From: Brevundimonas aurantiaca | GTDB taxonomy: Bacteria; Pseudomonadota; Alphaproteobacteria; Caulobacterales; Caulobacteraceae | Length of the DNA: 64,000 bases | Assembly: GCF_014199955.1 (NCBI RefSeq) | Contig: NZ_JACHOQ010000002.1 | Span: 618,316 to 682,315, forward strand | Reading direction: 5' to 3' | Part shown: one piece after another, positions 1 to 8,591 of the stretch | Numbering within the stretch: position 1 is the first letter of the stretch | Layout of the letters: every line of letters begins with the position of its first letter | The notes under the pieces: model-generated | The model's database searches: none | Told to the model about the DNA's origin: nothing | Seen by the model: only the letters and a program-made list of their open reading frames with translations | Program-made: the position numbers and the translations under genes

Positions 1-777
1 CCAGGTGCGGGGCATGTTGTCCCCGGAGTTGCCGATCTGCTCGAACTGCGAACCGCGCTCGGAGTAGTTGCCGGTCACATAGAGGCCAAGCCGATCCGAA
101 AACTGCTTGCCCAAGGCGACGTCCGCCGCCCATGAGGTTCGGTCATCGCGCTGTTGCAGCAGGGTTCCCTCGATCGAACCGGCCGCATAGGTCGGGGCGT
201 AATCGAAGGCCGTCGGCGTCTTGATGTCGATCGTCCCGCCGATGGCGTCGCCGTCCATATAGGGGAGCAGACTCTTATAGACGGTGATGGCGTCCACGCC
301 CGAGGTCGGCAGGAAGCTGAGCCGGACCCCGCGGAAGAAGTTGTCGTTCGGCGACCCCGTGCCGCCCATGCGGACGCCGTTGACGGCATAGGCGTTGTAC
401 TCGGTCGCCATGCCCCGGATCACGACCCGGTCGCCTTCGCCGGTGAAGTGGTTGCGAACGGCCGAGACGCCGGGAATGCGCGATGCGGCTTCGGTCAGGT
501 TCGACGACGGTAGCTTGCCCATGTCGTCGGCGCTGACGCTGTCCGAGATCATGTCGTTCTTGCGTTTCTCGTCGATCGACCGACGCAGACCTTGCAGATA
601 GCCGGTGACGACGACGTCATCCAGGACGGCGGGATTGGGCTGTGCGACCTCTTCCGCCTCGGTCGTGGCGGACCGTGACTGCGACTGCGACTGCGATTGG
701 GCGGCCGCCCATTGCGGGAAGGCCGCGACCAGGGCCAGGCTTCCCGCCGCCGCCAGATAGCGCGATTTGATGTTCAT
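1..777 (-). CDS. TonB-dependent receptor, N-terminal part (cut by window edge)
   Basis: Outer-membrane receptor for TonB-energised uptake. The visible 259 codons hold a signal peptide (MNIKSRYLAAAGSLALVAA, with cleavage near AAAQ), a short Gln-Ser repeat, a TonB-box-like DDVVVTG, and a plug domain with the motifs RRSIDEKR, IPGVSAVRN, VVIRGM, YMDGDAIGG and IDIKTP. This arrangement is typical of the Caulobacter/Xanthomonas receptor subfamily that usually serves sugars. The beta-barrel lies beyond base 1. The start is the ATG whose complement is at 775-777. Sodium and GPH-type transporters follow at 1202 and 3069, so carbohydrate uptake is a reasonable inference, but the ligand cannot be read from the sequence. 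Confidence 0.93.
   Translation of the reverse strand, partial: MNIKSRYLAAAGSLALVAAFPQWAAAQSQSQSQSRSATTEAEEVAQPNPAVLDDVVVTGYLQGLRRSIDEKRKNDMISDSVSADDMGKLPSSNLTEAASRIPGVSAVRNHFTGEGDRVVIRGMATEYNAYAVNGVRMGGTGSPNDNFFRGVRLSFLPTSGVDAITVYKSLLPYMDGDAIGGTIDIKTPTAFDYAPTYAAGSIEGTLLQQRDDRTSWAADVALGKQFSDRLGLYVTGNYSERGSQFEQIGNSGDNMPRTW
677..700. repeat. Hexanucleotide tandem repeat inside the receptor signal/linker region
   Basis: Three perfect copies of GACTGC and one degenerate copy (GATTGG) encode the Gln-Ser run just after the signal peptide of the TonB receptor. Copy-number changes would keep the reading frame, so this is a length-variable linker rather than an on/off switch. Confidence 0.6.
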
Positions 778-1201
778 TGGTGTGATCCCCCGAGGTCTGC
801 CGAAGGCGCAGACGACAGAGAGACGGAGCGATCAGACCAAGCTGACATGCGTCATCAACATTTCATCTCTGCGTCGCCGATCCTTACCGAACGGGCAATC
901 CTGGATGGCGCCGCCCACGCCTTATCGACTTGGCGACCGCCTGAGCGGAGCCGGACCACCGCTGCGTCGCATCACGCTCGTCCTCGGGAATCTCTTCCAA
1001 GGGAGCGTAGAACATCAGGCCAGAGGCCGCGTGCAGGACGCGGGCGGCCGACATCTGCGAGCGGGTCATCGCCGCCTCCCCCGGGAGGACAGCGCCTCCA
1101 GCACGTCCAGCCGCATCTATTAAAATCGTTGCGACGTTCAGGGGCCTAACCTAGGCTCCGGTTCGAGCTCGAATGAATGGGCCGAACGGGGGGGATACAC
1201 T
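778..1201. other. Divergent intergenic region with one possible small gene
   Basis: This 424-base stretch separates the leftward TonB receptor from the rightward symporter. It contains the small ORF listed at 884-1069. The symporter start is preceded by a G-rich Shine-Dalgarno stretch (GGGGGGA, about 1187-1193). An AT-rich TATTAAAAT at about 1118-1126 could be a -10 region for leftward transcription. No clear palindromic operator was seen. Confidence 0.5.
884..1069 (-). CDS. Small hypothetical protein, 61 aa
   Basis: Unrecognised ORF on the receptor strand. It is supported by a strong ribosome binding site (GGGGGAGG about 5 bases before the ATG at 1069) and by mostly G/C third codon positions over the first 35 codons. 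The N-terminal half reads like a structured peptide (SAARVLHAASGLMFYAPLEE). The last 25 residues are Arg-rich with poorer codon use, so the 3' end may be decayed or frameshifted. It lies 107 bases upstream of the TonB receptor and could be co-transcribed with it. Function unknown; it might be a chance ORF with a good ribosome site. Confidence 0.4.
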   Translation of the reverse strand: MTRSQMSAARVLHAASGLMFYAPLEEIPEDERDATQRWSGSAQAVAKSIRRGRRHPGLPVR

Positions 1202-2776
1202 ATGTCGCTCGCAAGCGTCGATCTGGCGATCCTGGCGATCTACGCGGTCTTCATCTTCGGCCTGGCCCAGTGGGTTTCTCGCAGCAAGGGCGGCGAGCAG
1301 AAGACCTCCACCGACTATTTCATGGCCTCCAAGAGCCTGCCGTGGTGGGCTATCGGCGCCTCGCTGATTGCGGCCAACATCTCGGCCGAACAGATCATCG
1401 GCATGAGCGGGTCCGGCTATGTGATCGGCCTGGGCATCGCCTCCTATGAATGGATGGCGGCGCTCACCCTGCTGATCGTCGGGAAATTCTTCCTGCCGAT
1501 CTTCCTGCGCAACGAGATCGTCACCATGCCGCAGTTCCTGCAGCAGCGGTACGGGCCGACGATCCGAAACGTGATGGCTGTCTTCTGGCTGCTGCTCTAC
1601 GTCTTCGTGAACGTGACCTCGATCCTGTGGCTGGGCGCCATCGCCGTTCACACGGTCACGGGCTTCAACCAGGACTACGCCATCGTCGCCATCGGCGTCT
1701 TCGCCCTGGCCTATCAGCTGTGGGGCGGTCTGAAGGCCGTGGCCCTGACCGACATCGTCCAGGTGGCCCTGCTGGTCTGCGGCGGCCTGATCATCGGCTT
1801 CATCGCCCTGTCGACCATCGGCGGTGCGGGCGGCGCGCTGGCCGGCTTCAACACCCTGCTGACCGAGTTCCCCGACAAGTTCGACATGATCCTGTCGCCG
1901 GATAATCCTCACTATCAGGAGTTGCCGGGGATCGCCGTCCTGCTGGGCGGGCTGTGGATCATGAACATCAGCTACTGGGGCTTCAACCAGTACATCATCC
2001 AGCGCGCCCTGGCCGCCAAGTCCCTGCCTGAAGCCCAGAAGGGCATCGCCTTCGCCGCCTATCTGAAGCTGCTCATGCCGGTGATCGTGGTCCTGCCCGG
2101 CATGGCCGCCCTGGTGCTGGCCCCGAACCTGCCGGCGCCGGACCAGGCCTATCCGTCGATGATGAACCTGCTGCCGGTCGGTCTTAAGGGTCTGGTCTTC
2201 GCCGCCCTGATCGCCGCCATCATCGCCTCGCTGGCGTCCAAGGTGAATTCGATCTCGACCATCTTCACCCTGGACCTCTACGCCAAGATCAAGAAGGACG
2301 TGCCCGAGCATCAACTGGTCACGGTCGGCCGCATCGCCGCCGTCGCCGCCGTGATCATCGGCATCCTGACCGCCCGTCCCCTGCTGGGCGGCTTCGACCA
2401 GGCCTTCCAGTTCATCCAGGAGTTCACGGGCTTCTTCACGCCGGGCATCGTCGTCATCTTCATGCTGGGCCTGTTCTGGAAGCGCGCGTCCGAAGCCGGC
2501 GCCCTGACCGCCGCCATCGGCTCGGTGGTTCTGTCGGCCGTCTTCTGGTGGCTGCAGGAGACGGGTCAGTTCATCTTCCCCTTCATGAACCGCGTCGGCG
2601 TCGTCTTCATCGTCTCGCTGATCGCGGCGGTGGTCGTATCGCTGCTGGCGCCGGCCAAGCCCGACGCCATGAAGATCAAGCTGGACAAGATCAGCTACAA
2701 GACCTCGCTCGGCTTCAACCTGGCCGGGGTCGGCGTCATCGCCTTCCTGATCCTGGTCTATTCGATCTGGTGGTGA
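1202..2776 (+). CDS. SSS-family sodium:solute (sugar) symporter
   Basis: Inner-membrane transporter of 524 aa that would import a solute with sodium. The sequence is hydrophobic throughout, with about 13-14 membrane segments. It opens with an N-terminal helix (DLAILAIYAVFIFGLAQW) and has the family motifs SLPWWAIGASLIAANISAEQ (about residues 48-67), GGLKAVALTDIVQ (about 176-188) and ALIAAIIASLASKVNSIST (about 337-355). These resemble the sodium/sugar (vSGLT/SGLT) branch of the solute:sodium symporters. Length is normal. The ATG follows a G-rich ribosome site. The receptor at 1-777 and the GPH-type transporter at 3069 suggest a carbohydrate uptake locus; the actual sugar is unknown. Confidence 0.92.
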   Translation: MSLASVDLAILAIYAVFIFGLAQWVSRSKGGEQKTSTDYFMASKSLPWWAIGASLIAANISAEQIIGMSGSGYVIGLGIASYEWMAALTLLIVGKFFLPIFLRNEIVTMPQFLQQRYGPTIRNVMAVFWLLLYVFVNVTSILWLGAIAVHTVTGFNQDYAIVAIGVFALAYQLWGGLKAVALTDIVQVALLVCGGLIIGFIALSTIGGAGGALAGFNTLLTEFPDKFDMILSPDNPHYQELPGIAVLLGGLWIMNISYWGFNQYIIQRALAAKSLPEAQKGIAFAAYLKLLMPVIVVLPGMAALVLAPNLPAPDQAYPSMMNLLPVGLKGLVFAALIAAIIASLASKVNSISTIFTLDLYAKIKKDVPEHQLVTVGRIAAVAAVIIGILTARPLLGGFDQAFQFIQEFTGFFTPGIVVIFMLGLFWKRASEAGALTAAIGSVVLSAVFWWLQETGQFIFPFMNRVGVVFIVSLIAAVVVSLLAPAKPDAMKIKLDKISYKTSLGFNLAGVGVIAFLILVYSIWW

Positions 2777-2787
2777 GGTGAGCGACG

Positions 2788-2940
2788 GGCGTCTGATCCG
2801 TAAACGGCCGAGGAACCCGCCTGGGTGATATCCGCGCGCTCCGCGGCGCTCAGCGGAATACCGCTCAGGTTTGCGAAACCGTCTTTGATCCCGGCCGCGC
2901 CGGCGATGCCTCGTCCATTGACCAGGACTAAGGTATTGCC
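2788..2940 (-). pseudogene. Remnant of a TonB-dependent receptor plug domain
   Basis: About 51 residues on the minus strand are an unmistakable plug-domain piece: GNTLVLVNGRGIAG, then GFANLSGIPLSAAER, then ITQAGSSAVYGSDA. In intact receptors this reads NTLVLVNGRR...IP...IERVE...GSSAVYGSDA. No signal peptide, barrel or flanking receptor sequence remains. It lies between the symporter stop and the next transporter start, overlapping the unlikely upstream extension of the latter. It is probably a relic of a receptor that once belonged to this uptake locus. Confidence 0.75.
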
Positions 2941-3068
2941 TGCCCAAACCGCCCAGATTGGCTGCGGCGACGCCCAGCGCCCCAGTTGCGAGACCGTCAC
3001 AAGCGGCTGCTAAGGTGAAAGCCTCTAGGACGCGTCAGAAAAGCTTCCGGGAGACAGGGGGCGTTTCG

Positions 3069-4367
3069 GTGCTGGGCAGGCGTGACCGGTGGTCCACAAC
3101 CGCCGTCTATGGTGCAGCTCACTACGGAAAGAGTCTGTTCTGGTACGGCGGAGAGGTTCTGTTCGCCTTCTTTCTGACCGAGGTTGCAGGTCTGACGCCC
3201 GCCCATATGGCCGGCGTCTTGGCGATCGGTTTTCTTATCAGTGCGATCTTCGATCTTCAGGCTGGGCGCATCCTGTTTCGCCGGTCGGCGGGCATGAGGC
3301 GCGCAGCCGGGCTGCAATCCCTCGGCACGATCTTTAGCGGCGTCGCCTTGGTGGGGGTGGTCGCAACCGCCCTGCTTCCCTATCCGATGCGCGTGGGCTG
3401 GGCCCTGACGACGGGCGTCTTGTTTCGCCTCGCCTTCGCCGTCTATGACGTCTCTCAGAACTCCCTGATGGCCAATGCGACCGCAGAGGTTGAGGCGCGA
3501 TCGCGTGTTGCGGTCACGCGCATCTTCGCCAGCGGCCTGGGCAATCTGAGCGTGGCCGCCGTGGTCGGGCCCCTGATCGCCGCTGAGCGGCGCGGCGGCG
3601 GCGGCGTCATGCTCATCGTCCTGGCGCTGATCGCGGCCCTGGTCGCCATCACGACGGCGGTTCTGTTGAACCGGCGCCTGAGGGGCTCGGATCCAGCCGA
3701 CCTTGACGTGCAGTCTCCGTTGAAAGGACCGAGCCTCGGCTTGGCGGCCCTATGGCCCCTGTTCGCCATGATGGTCCTGATGATGTTGGGCCCTTCTCTG
3801 TTTCAGAAGTTGGAGCCTTACTTCGCGGCCCGCGCCTTCGCTTCCTCGACGACGGGCGGCGCCCTCATCATCGCCGCCGCCGCAGGCGTCTGCTGCGGCC
3901 AACCGCTCTGGCTCATGGTCTTTCCACCGTCGCGCCGCATCGCCCTTTTCACGGTTTCGGCTCTGCTCCAGGCCGCCGGGGCCGTGATCTTCCTCCTGGC
4001 GCCGTTCGACGCGCCGATCGCCTTCGTCATCGGCGCCTGGTTGTTCGGCCTGGGCAACGGCGGTCTGGGCATGGCGAAATGGGCCAGCTTCAGCGACTGG
4101 GCGTCCCGCCTTCCGATCCACCGTCAGGGCCCGGCCTTCGCCATCTTCAGCGCCCTGGCGAAAATCACCCTGGCGCTGGGCGTGCTGATCGTCGCCGCCG
4201 CAATTCATCCGGACGCCACCCCGAAGGATTTGCGCGGTTTCATGGCCGCCGGCCCCGTCCTGACGTCGATAGGAATGATCATTCTGGCGCGACGGGCTGC
4301 GCCTCGCGAAACGGGCGACACGCTGGCTTCCGAAACCATGGGCGCATCACCACCTCGCACATCCTGA
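3069..4367 (+). CDS. MFS/GPH-type (glycoside-pentoside-hexuronide) transporter
   Basis: Inner-membrane carrier of about 432 aa with some 12 hydrophobic segments. The N-terminus (GRRDRWSTTAVYGAAHYGKSLFWY, first segment) and the region FRLAFAVYDVSQNSLMANAT match the melibiose-carrier-like branch of the major facilitator superfamily, which imports sugars or glycosides with a cation. I chose the GTG at 3069, preceded by AGGGGG. The ORF extends upstream to an ATG at 2958, but that part overlaps the TonB remnant and looks non-coding. Function in sugar uptake fits the neighbouring symporter and receptor; the substrate is unknown. Confidence 0.82.
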   Translation: MLGRRDRWSTTAVYGAAHYGKSLFWYGGEVLFAFFLTEVAGLTPAHMAGVLAIGFLISAIFDLQAGRILFRRSAGMRRAAGLQSLGTIFSGVALVGVVATALLPYPMRVGWALTTGVLFRLAFAVYDVSQNSLMANATAEVEARSRVAVTRIFASGLGNLSVAAVVGPLIAAERRGGGGVMLIVLALIAALVAITTAVLLNRRLRGSDPADLDVQSPLKGPSLGLAALWPLFAMMVLMMLGPSLFQKLEPYFAARAFASSTTGGALIIAAAAGVCCGQPLWLMVFPPSRRIALFTVSALLQAAGAVIFLLAPFDAPIAFVIGAWLFGLGNGGLGMAKWASFSDWASRLPIHRQGPAFAIFSALAKITLALGVLIVAAAIHPDATPKDLRGFMAAGPVLTSIGMIILARRAAPRETGDTLASETMGASPPRTS

Positions 4368-4462
4368 ACAGCGTCGACATCCCATCTGATGTCGCGATCT
4401 GGCCGATCATATGGGAAAGCGAGGGCGCGGATCCGACAGCCGGCCTGACACAGATCAAAGGC

Positions 4463-4597
4463 TCAGTCGGGCGCCGTCGGCTTGACGGCCGGTCGGCGCC
4501 CAAGTCCCTCCACATAGGCGATCATGGCGGCCGGCTCGTGGTCGGGCGTAGCGACCAAGGAGGTTCCATCGACCTCGCGCAGGACCGGAATAGGGCG
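4463..4597 (-). pseudogene. C-terminal relic of an unidentified protein
   Basis: An open stretch of about 44 codons ends at a TGA (complement 4463-4465) and reads RPIPVLREVDGTSLVATPDH followed by EPAAMIAYVEGLGRRPA. Third positions are G/C-biased as in real genes of this window, and the composition is protein-like, but there is no start codon or ribosome site. I do not recognise the family. Most likely a 3' fragment left by a rearrangement. Confidence 0.4.
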
Positions 4598-4641
4598 ACG
4601 TTATTCTGGTGGGCCACTCTTATGGCGGCGTCGTGAACACC
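4597..4641 (+). pseudogene. Alpha/beta-hydrolase nucleophile-elbow relic
   Basis: Fifteen codons read DVILVGHSYGGVVNT, the strand-elbow-helix around the catalytic serine (G-H-S-Y-G) of alpha/beta hydrolases. The flanking sequence is out of frame or unrelated, so only this scrap of a former hydrolase gene survives. Confidence 0.5.
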
Positions 4642-4865
4642 ACCGATGGCGTCGATCACCCAAGCGAGCTAGCGTCTGCGGGTCCCAACCAAAGGAGTGC
4701 GATTGCCGACCGTGGATCTAGAAAACCCGACGGCCCTGCCAGGAGACAAGCTCCGCGACATGGTCCCGGTTGTGCGATGCGTTTCCTAGAGCGCCTGCGT
4801 TGCCATGTTGGAGGAAACCCGGGTCGCCGTGCGTCCAAATCAATGGACGGGAACGGAGATAGAAG

Positions 4866-7571
4866 ATGTTAAACCGAATTTTGGCGGCGATTGTAATCGC
4901 GAGCGCGCTGCTTGGGGGACCAGCAGCCGCTCACACGGACCATATCACCTCCCCGAATGCGGCGTTTGGACATGACGTCGGCGACGATTATCAGTTGATC
5001 AACTATCGGCAGTTCGAAGCCTATCTCCACACGCTCGCCGCCCAGTCCGACCGCATGAAGCTGATGGAGGTCGGCAAGACGACCGAGGGGCGGACGCAGT
5101 ATGTGGCCGCCGTCTCGTCTCCGGCGAACATCGCCCGCCTGGATCATTATCGCGACATCGCCCGCCGTCTGGCCAAGGCCGAAGGCGTGGACGAAGCCGA
5201 GGCGCGCGCCCTGGCGGCCGAGGGCAAGGCCGTGGTCTGGATCGACGGCGGCCTGCATGCGACCGAGACCGTGCCGCCCCAGGCCCTGATCGCCGCCGTC
5301 CATGAATGGGTGACGGCTCAGGATCCCGAGGCCCTGCGGGTGCTGGACGACGTCATCATCCTGTTCGCGCCACTGAATCCGGACGGCTGGGATCTGGTGG
5401 CGGACTGGTACATGCGGGAGGAGGACCCGGAGAAGCGGGAGTTTGCCAGCCTGCCGCGCCTCTATCAGGCCTACGTCGGCCACGACAACAATCGCGACTA
5501 TTATCTGTCGGCGATGACGGAGACGACCAACGTCAACCGGATGCTGTTCCGGGAGTGGTTCCCTCAGATCGTCTACAACCACCATCAGCCGGCGCCGGCC
5601 GGGACGGTCGTGTTCATGCCGCCGTTCCGGGATCCCTTCAACTACAACTACGACCCCTTGGCGATGACCACCCTGTCGGAAGTCGCCGCCGCCATGCACA
5701 ACCGGCTGGTCGCCGAGGGAAAGCCCGGCGCGACCATGCGCAGCGGCGCCCCCTATTCGACCTGGAACAACGGGATGGAGCGGTCGATCACCTATTTTCA
5801 TAACGCCATCGGCCTGTTGACGGAGATCACCGGGCACCCGACGCCGAGCCGCATCGCCCTGGTTCCGGACAACCAGTTGCCGCGGAACGATCTGCCGGCC
5901 CCGATCGCGCCGCAGACTTGGCGGTTCCGGCAGTCGATCGACTATTCGCTGTCGATCAATCGGGCGGTGCTGGACTATGCCTCGCGCAATCGCGACCGGC
6001 TGTTGTTCAACATCTGGCGTATGGGGGCGAACGCCATCGCGCGGGGCGAGACCGACACCTGGCGCGTCACGCCGTCGCGGATCGACGCCCTGAAGGCGGC
6101 TGCGGGCCAGACCGGCCGCACCGCCGATCCCGCCCTTTACGACAAGGTGCTGCGCGATCCGGCGCTGCGCGATCCGCGCGCCTATGTCATCCCGGCGGAC
6201 CAGGCCGATCTGCCGACGGCGATCGCCTTCCTCAACAGCCTGATCAAGACCGGCGTGGACGTGGATCGCGCGACCCGCGCCTTCTCCATCGCCGGAACCT
6301 CCTATCCGGCGGGGTCGTTCGTCGTGCGGACGAACCAGGCCTATCGGCCGCATGTGCTGGACATGTTCGAACCGCAGGATCATCCGCACGACCTGCGATA
6401 TCCCGGCGGTCCCCCCGTCCTGCCCTATGACGCGACCGGCTATACGCTGGCGCTGCAGATGGGGGTGAGGTTCGACCGGATTCTCGATCCGTTCGAGGCG
6501 CCGCTGGAGCGCGTGCCGGACCTGATCGCCGTGCCCGCCGGTAAGATTCGCGGACGGGGCGACGCGGGCTTCGTCGTCGATCATGCAGCGATCAACAGCT
6601 TCATCCTGAGCAACCGTCTGCTGAAGGCGGGGCAGCCGGTGTTCTGGCAGAAGACCGAGGTTCGTCTCGGCGCGCGCACCCTGGCGCCCGGGGCCCTGTG
6701 GATTCCGGAAAGCGAGACGTCGCGCGTCCTGGTCGAACAGGCGGTCGCCGAGCTGGGCCTGAACGCCGAGGCGGTGTCGCGCGCGCCGGCGGGCGACGCC
6801 ATGGCGCTGAAGCCGGTGCGGATCGGTCTGGTGGATCGCTACGGCGGCTCCATGTCCGCAGGCTGGACCCGTTGGCTGCTGGAGCAGTTCGAGTTCCCCT
6901 TCGAGGTCGTTTACCCCCAGCGTCTCGACGCAGGTGACCTGAACAGGGATTTCGACGTCCTGGTGTTCGCGCCTGATCTGCTGCCCGGCGACTTCCCCAA
7001 CGGGAGCGGGCGCGGACAGCCGGATCCCGAGACGATTCCCGAAGCCTATCAGTCCTGGCTGGGCGCCGTGACGCGAGAGAAGACCCTGCCGCAACTGACC
7101 CGCTTCGCCGAGGCCGGGGGCACGATCGTGACCGCAGGATCGGCCCATAAACTGGCCCTGGCCCTGGGGGCGCCGATCGAGGACGTGCTCTCGAACGCGG
7201 ACAGGCCCCTGCCCTCCACCGACTTCTTCATCCCCGGCGCCTTGCTGGCGATGGACGTCGATCCGGCCGAGCCCCTGGCCTACGGCCTGCCGGCGCGACT
7301 GGATGTCTTCTTCGACGAAAACGCGGCCTTCACCGTGCGCGACGGCGCCCGGATCGCCGCCCGTTACCCAGCGACCCCTGTGGTGTCGAGCGGCTGGGCC
7401 ATAGGGCCCGAGAAACTGGCCGGCGCCGCCGCCGTAGTCGATGCGCCTATGGGGCAGGGTCGGCTGATCATCCTGGGGCCGGACGTGATCAATCGCGCCC
7501 AGGCCCGGGCCTCGGTGCGGCTGTTGTTCAACGCCCTGTTCTACGGCCCGGCGACAGCGGCGGGCTCCTGA
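4866..7571 (+). CDS. Secreted M14-family (zinc carboxypeptidase-like) metallopeptidase
   Basis: Exported 901-aa protein. A signal peptide (residues 1 to about 22, MLNRILAAIVIASALLGGPAAA) precedes an M14-type catalytic domain. Zinc-binding H-x-x-E is seen in GGLHATETVPPQ (about residues 134-145), and the domain continues through LNPDGWDLV and HDNNRDYYL to a candidate third ligand in YNHHQPAP (about 238). The C-terminal half (from about residue 550) has a class-I amidotransferase-like feel (RIGLVDRYGGSMSAGW, DVLVFAPDLLPGD, FAEAGGTIV), as in many large M14 proteins of Bacteroidetes and Caulobacterales. It probably works in the periplasm on peptides. It stands alone, with a good ribosome site. 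Substrate unknown. Confidence 0.87.
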   Translation: MLNRILAAIVIASALLGGPAAAHTDHITSPNAAFGHDVGDDYQLINYRQFEAYLHTLAAQSDRMKLMEVGKTTEGRTQYVAAVSSPANIARLDHYRDIARRLAKAEGVDEAEARALAAEGKAVVWIDGGLHATETVPPQALIAAVHEWVTAQDPEALRVLDDVIILFAPLNPDGWDLVADWYMREEDPEKREFASLPRLYQAYVGHDNNRDYYLSAMTETTNVNRMLFREWFPQIVYNHHQPAPAGTVVFMPPFRDPFNYNYDPLAMTTLSEVAAAMHNRLVAEGKPGATMRSGAPYSTWNNGMERSITYFHNAIGLLTEITGHPTPSRIALVPDNQLPRNDLPAPIAPQTWRFRQSIDYSLSINRAVLDYASRNRDRLLFNIWRMGANAIARGETDTWRVTPSRIDALKAAAGQTGRTADPALYDKVLRDPALRDPRAYVIPADQADLPTAIAFLNSLIKTGVDVDRATRAFSIAGTSYPAGSFVVRTNQAYRPHVLDMFEPQDHPHDLRYPGGPPVLPYDATGYTLALQMGVRFDRILDPFEAPLERVPDLIAVPAGKIRGRGDAGFVVDHAAINSFILSNRLLKAGQPVFWQKTEVRLGARTLAPGALWIPESETSRVLVEQAVAELGLNAEAVSRAPAGDAMALKPVRIGLVDRYGGSMSAGWTRWLLEQFEFPFEVVYPQRLDAGDLNRDFDVLVFAPDLLPGDFPNGSGRGQPDPETIPEAYQSWLGAVTREKTLPQLTRFAEAGGTIVTAGSAHKLALALGAPIEDVLSNADRPLPSTDFFIPGALLAMDVDPAEPLAYGLPARLDVFFDENAAFTVRDGARIAARYPATPVVSSGWAIGPEKLAGAAAVVDAPMGQGRLIILGPDVINRAQARASVRLLFNALFYGPATAAGS

Positions 7572-7579
7572 ATCGGAAA

Positions 7580-7608
7580 AGGGGCGTCGGCCTGACGCCG
7601 ACGCCCCT
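7580..7608 (-). terminator. Intrinsic terminator between convergent genes
   Basis: Perfect 12-bp stem (AGGGGCGTCGGC / GCCGACGCCCCT) with a 5-base loop. On the minus strand the stem is followed by TTTT, so it best terminates the leftward operon ending at 7626. It may also stop rightward transcripts from the peptidase gene. Confidence 0.7.
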
Positions 7609-7625
7609 CTCGCCTGGCCCCAGAG

Positions 7626-8591
7626 TCAGCGGGGCGCCAGCTGAACTTCGAAGAAGCGGTCGACGCGGCCGCGAAGATCCTCAGTCGCGGCGGCGTTGGC
7701 GGCGACCGCCTGGCGGCTGCGGCTGGGATCGTCGAATCCGTGGGCCGCATCCGGATAGCGGGTCAGGTTCACTGAAGCGCCCGCCGCTTGAGCGCGATCA
7801 ACCAGGGTCCGGCAGCTTTCGGGCGACACCTCCTGGTCGGCCGTTCCCATGAAGACCTCGACCGGCGCATAGGTCTTGTACTCCCGCCGGAACCGTCCCT
7901 GGAGGCCGCAGCCCGGATAGAGGGCGAGACCCGCCCGGAAGCCGATCCGCCGCATGTCGCCGGGCTTGTCGTCAGCCAAGGCCGAAAGGACAGTGCTGGC
8001 GCCGTTGGAGAAGCCCATCAGGCCGATCCGGTCATCCGCCACCCCCTCCAGGCTGCGCAGGAACCGCAGCGCGCCATAGGCGTCCAGGGGGCGGATCGTC
8101 ACTTCGTTGATCTCTGGCGGTCGCGAACTGTAGGTCCCGGCCGCGAAACCGGTCGGATAGCCTCGCGGCCCGAAACTGTCGACGACAAGGGCGTAGTACC
8201 CCCGGTCGGTCCAGTACGCGGCCCAGAATTTGAGTCGCAGCGTCAGGTTCCGCGCCTCATAGACCCCGTCGGCCAGGGACGAATAGACCCCGCCCCTGCC
8301 GTGCAGCAGGACGACCGCCGGCGCGCCGGATTCGGGCGTTGGTCCCTCGGGCCGGAACAGATAGCCGACCAGTTCGGTTCGCGGCTCGTCCATGCTGCGA
8401 AACACGACCCGCTCGCCGAGCCGCTGTTCAGCCGTGGCCGAGCCCTGCCGGACGGCGGCGTTCGATATCGCCGTGTGGTGAACTGCATCAGAGTTCAGCG
8501 GGGCTTGCGGCTGCTCCTGCGCCTGGACGGCCGGCGCCGCGGCCAGAAGGGCGGCGAGGAGCGCCGAGAGATGGCGTTGAGGACGGGTCAT
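7626..8591 (-). CDS. Secreted dienelactone-hydrolase-family alpha/beta hydrolase
   Basis: 321-aa exported hydrolase. A signal peptide (MTRPQRHLSALLAALLAAAP...VQA) is followed by the alpha/beta-hydrolase core: oxyanion region VVLLHGRGG, nucleophile elbow MGFSNGAS with the catalytic Ser, acid in MGTADQEVSP and His in DAAHGFDDP. The triad layout fits dienelactone-hydrolase-type enzymes, which cleave esters or lactones. The start is the ATG at 8591; it overlaps the stop of the upstream symporter (ATGA). It is the last gene of the sigma-FecR-receptor operon, so it may process the imported ligand in the periplasm. The substrate cannot be inferred. Confidence 0.88.
   Translation of the reverse strand: MTRPQRHLSALLAALLAAAPAVQAQEQPQAPLNSDAVHHTAISNAAVRQGSATAEQRLGERVVFRSMDEPRTELVGYLFRPEGPTPESGAPAVVLLHGRGGVYSSLADGVYEARNLTLRLKFWAAYWTDRGYYALVVDSFGPRGYPTGFAAGTYSSRPPEINEVTIRPLDAYGALRFLRSLEGVADDRIGLMGFSNGASTVLSALADDKPGDMRRIGFRAGLALYPGCGLQGRFRREYKTYAPVEVFMGTADQEVSPESCRTLVDRAQAAGASVNLTRYPDAAHGFDDPSRSRQAVAANAAATEDLRGRVDRFFEVQLAPR

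Larger units (their letters stand above)
4368..4865. other. Gene graveyard between transporter and peptidase
   Basis: No intact gene is visible in these 498 bases. Two coding relics are listed separately (4463-4597 minus and 4597-4641 plus). A third coding-like stretch at about 4700-4790 (LPTVDLENPTALPGDKLRD and on) has no recognisable family. The last 20 bases carry the peptidase ribosome site (GGGAACGGAG). Confidence 0.55.

Noticed and set aside
1151..2947. Long antisense ORF opposite the sodium symporter
   Set aside because: Asp/Gly/Gln/Arg-rich shadow of a G/C-biased gene; the plus strand encodes a clear membrane transporter.
2958..3068. N-terminal extension of the GPH transporter from an ATG at 2958
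   Set aside because: The extra 37 residues overlap the TonB remnant and have no transporter character; GTG 3069 has a good ribosome site.
4869..7148. 759-codon ORF opposite the M14 peptidase gene
   Set aside because: Typical antisense composition (Arg, Gly, His, Gln) with no domain; the plus strand has a signal peptide and a full M14 domain.
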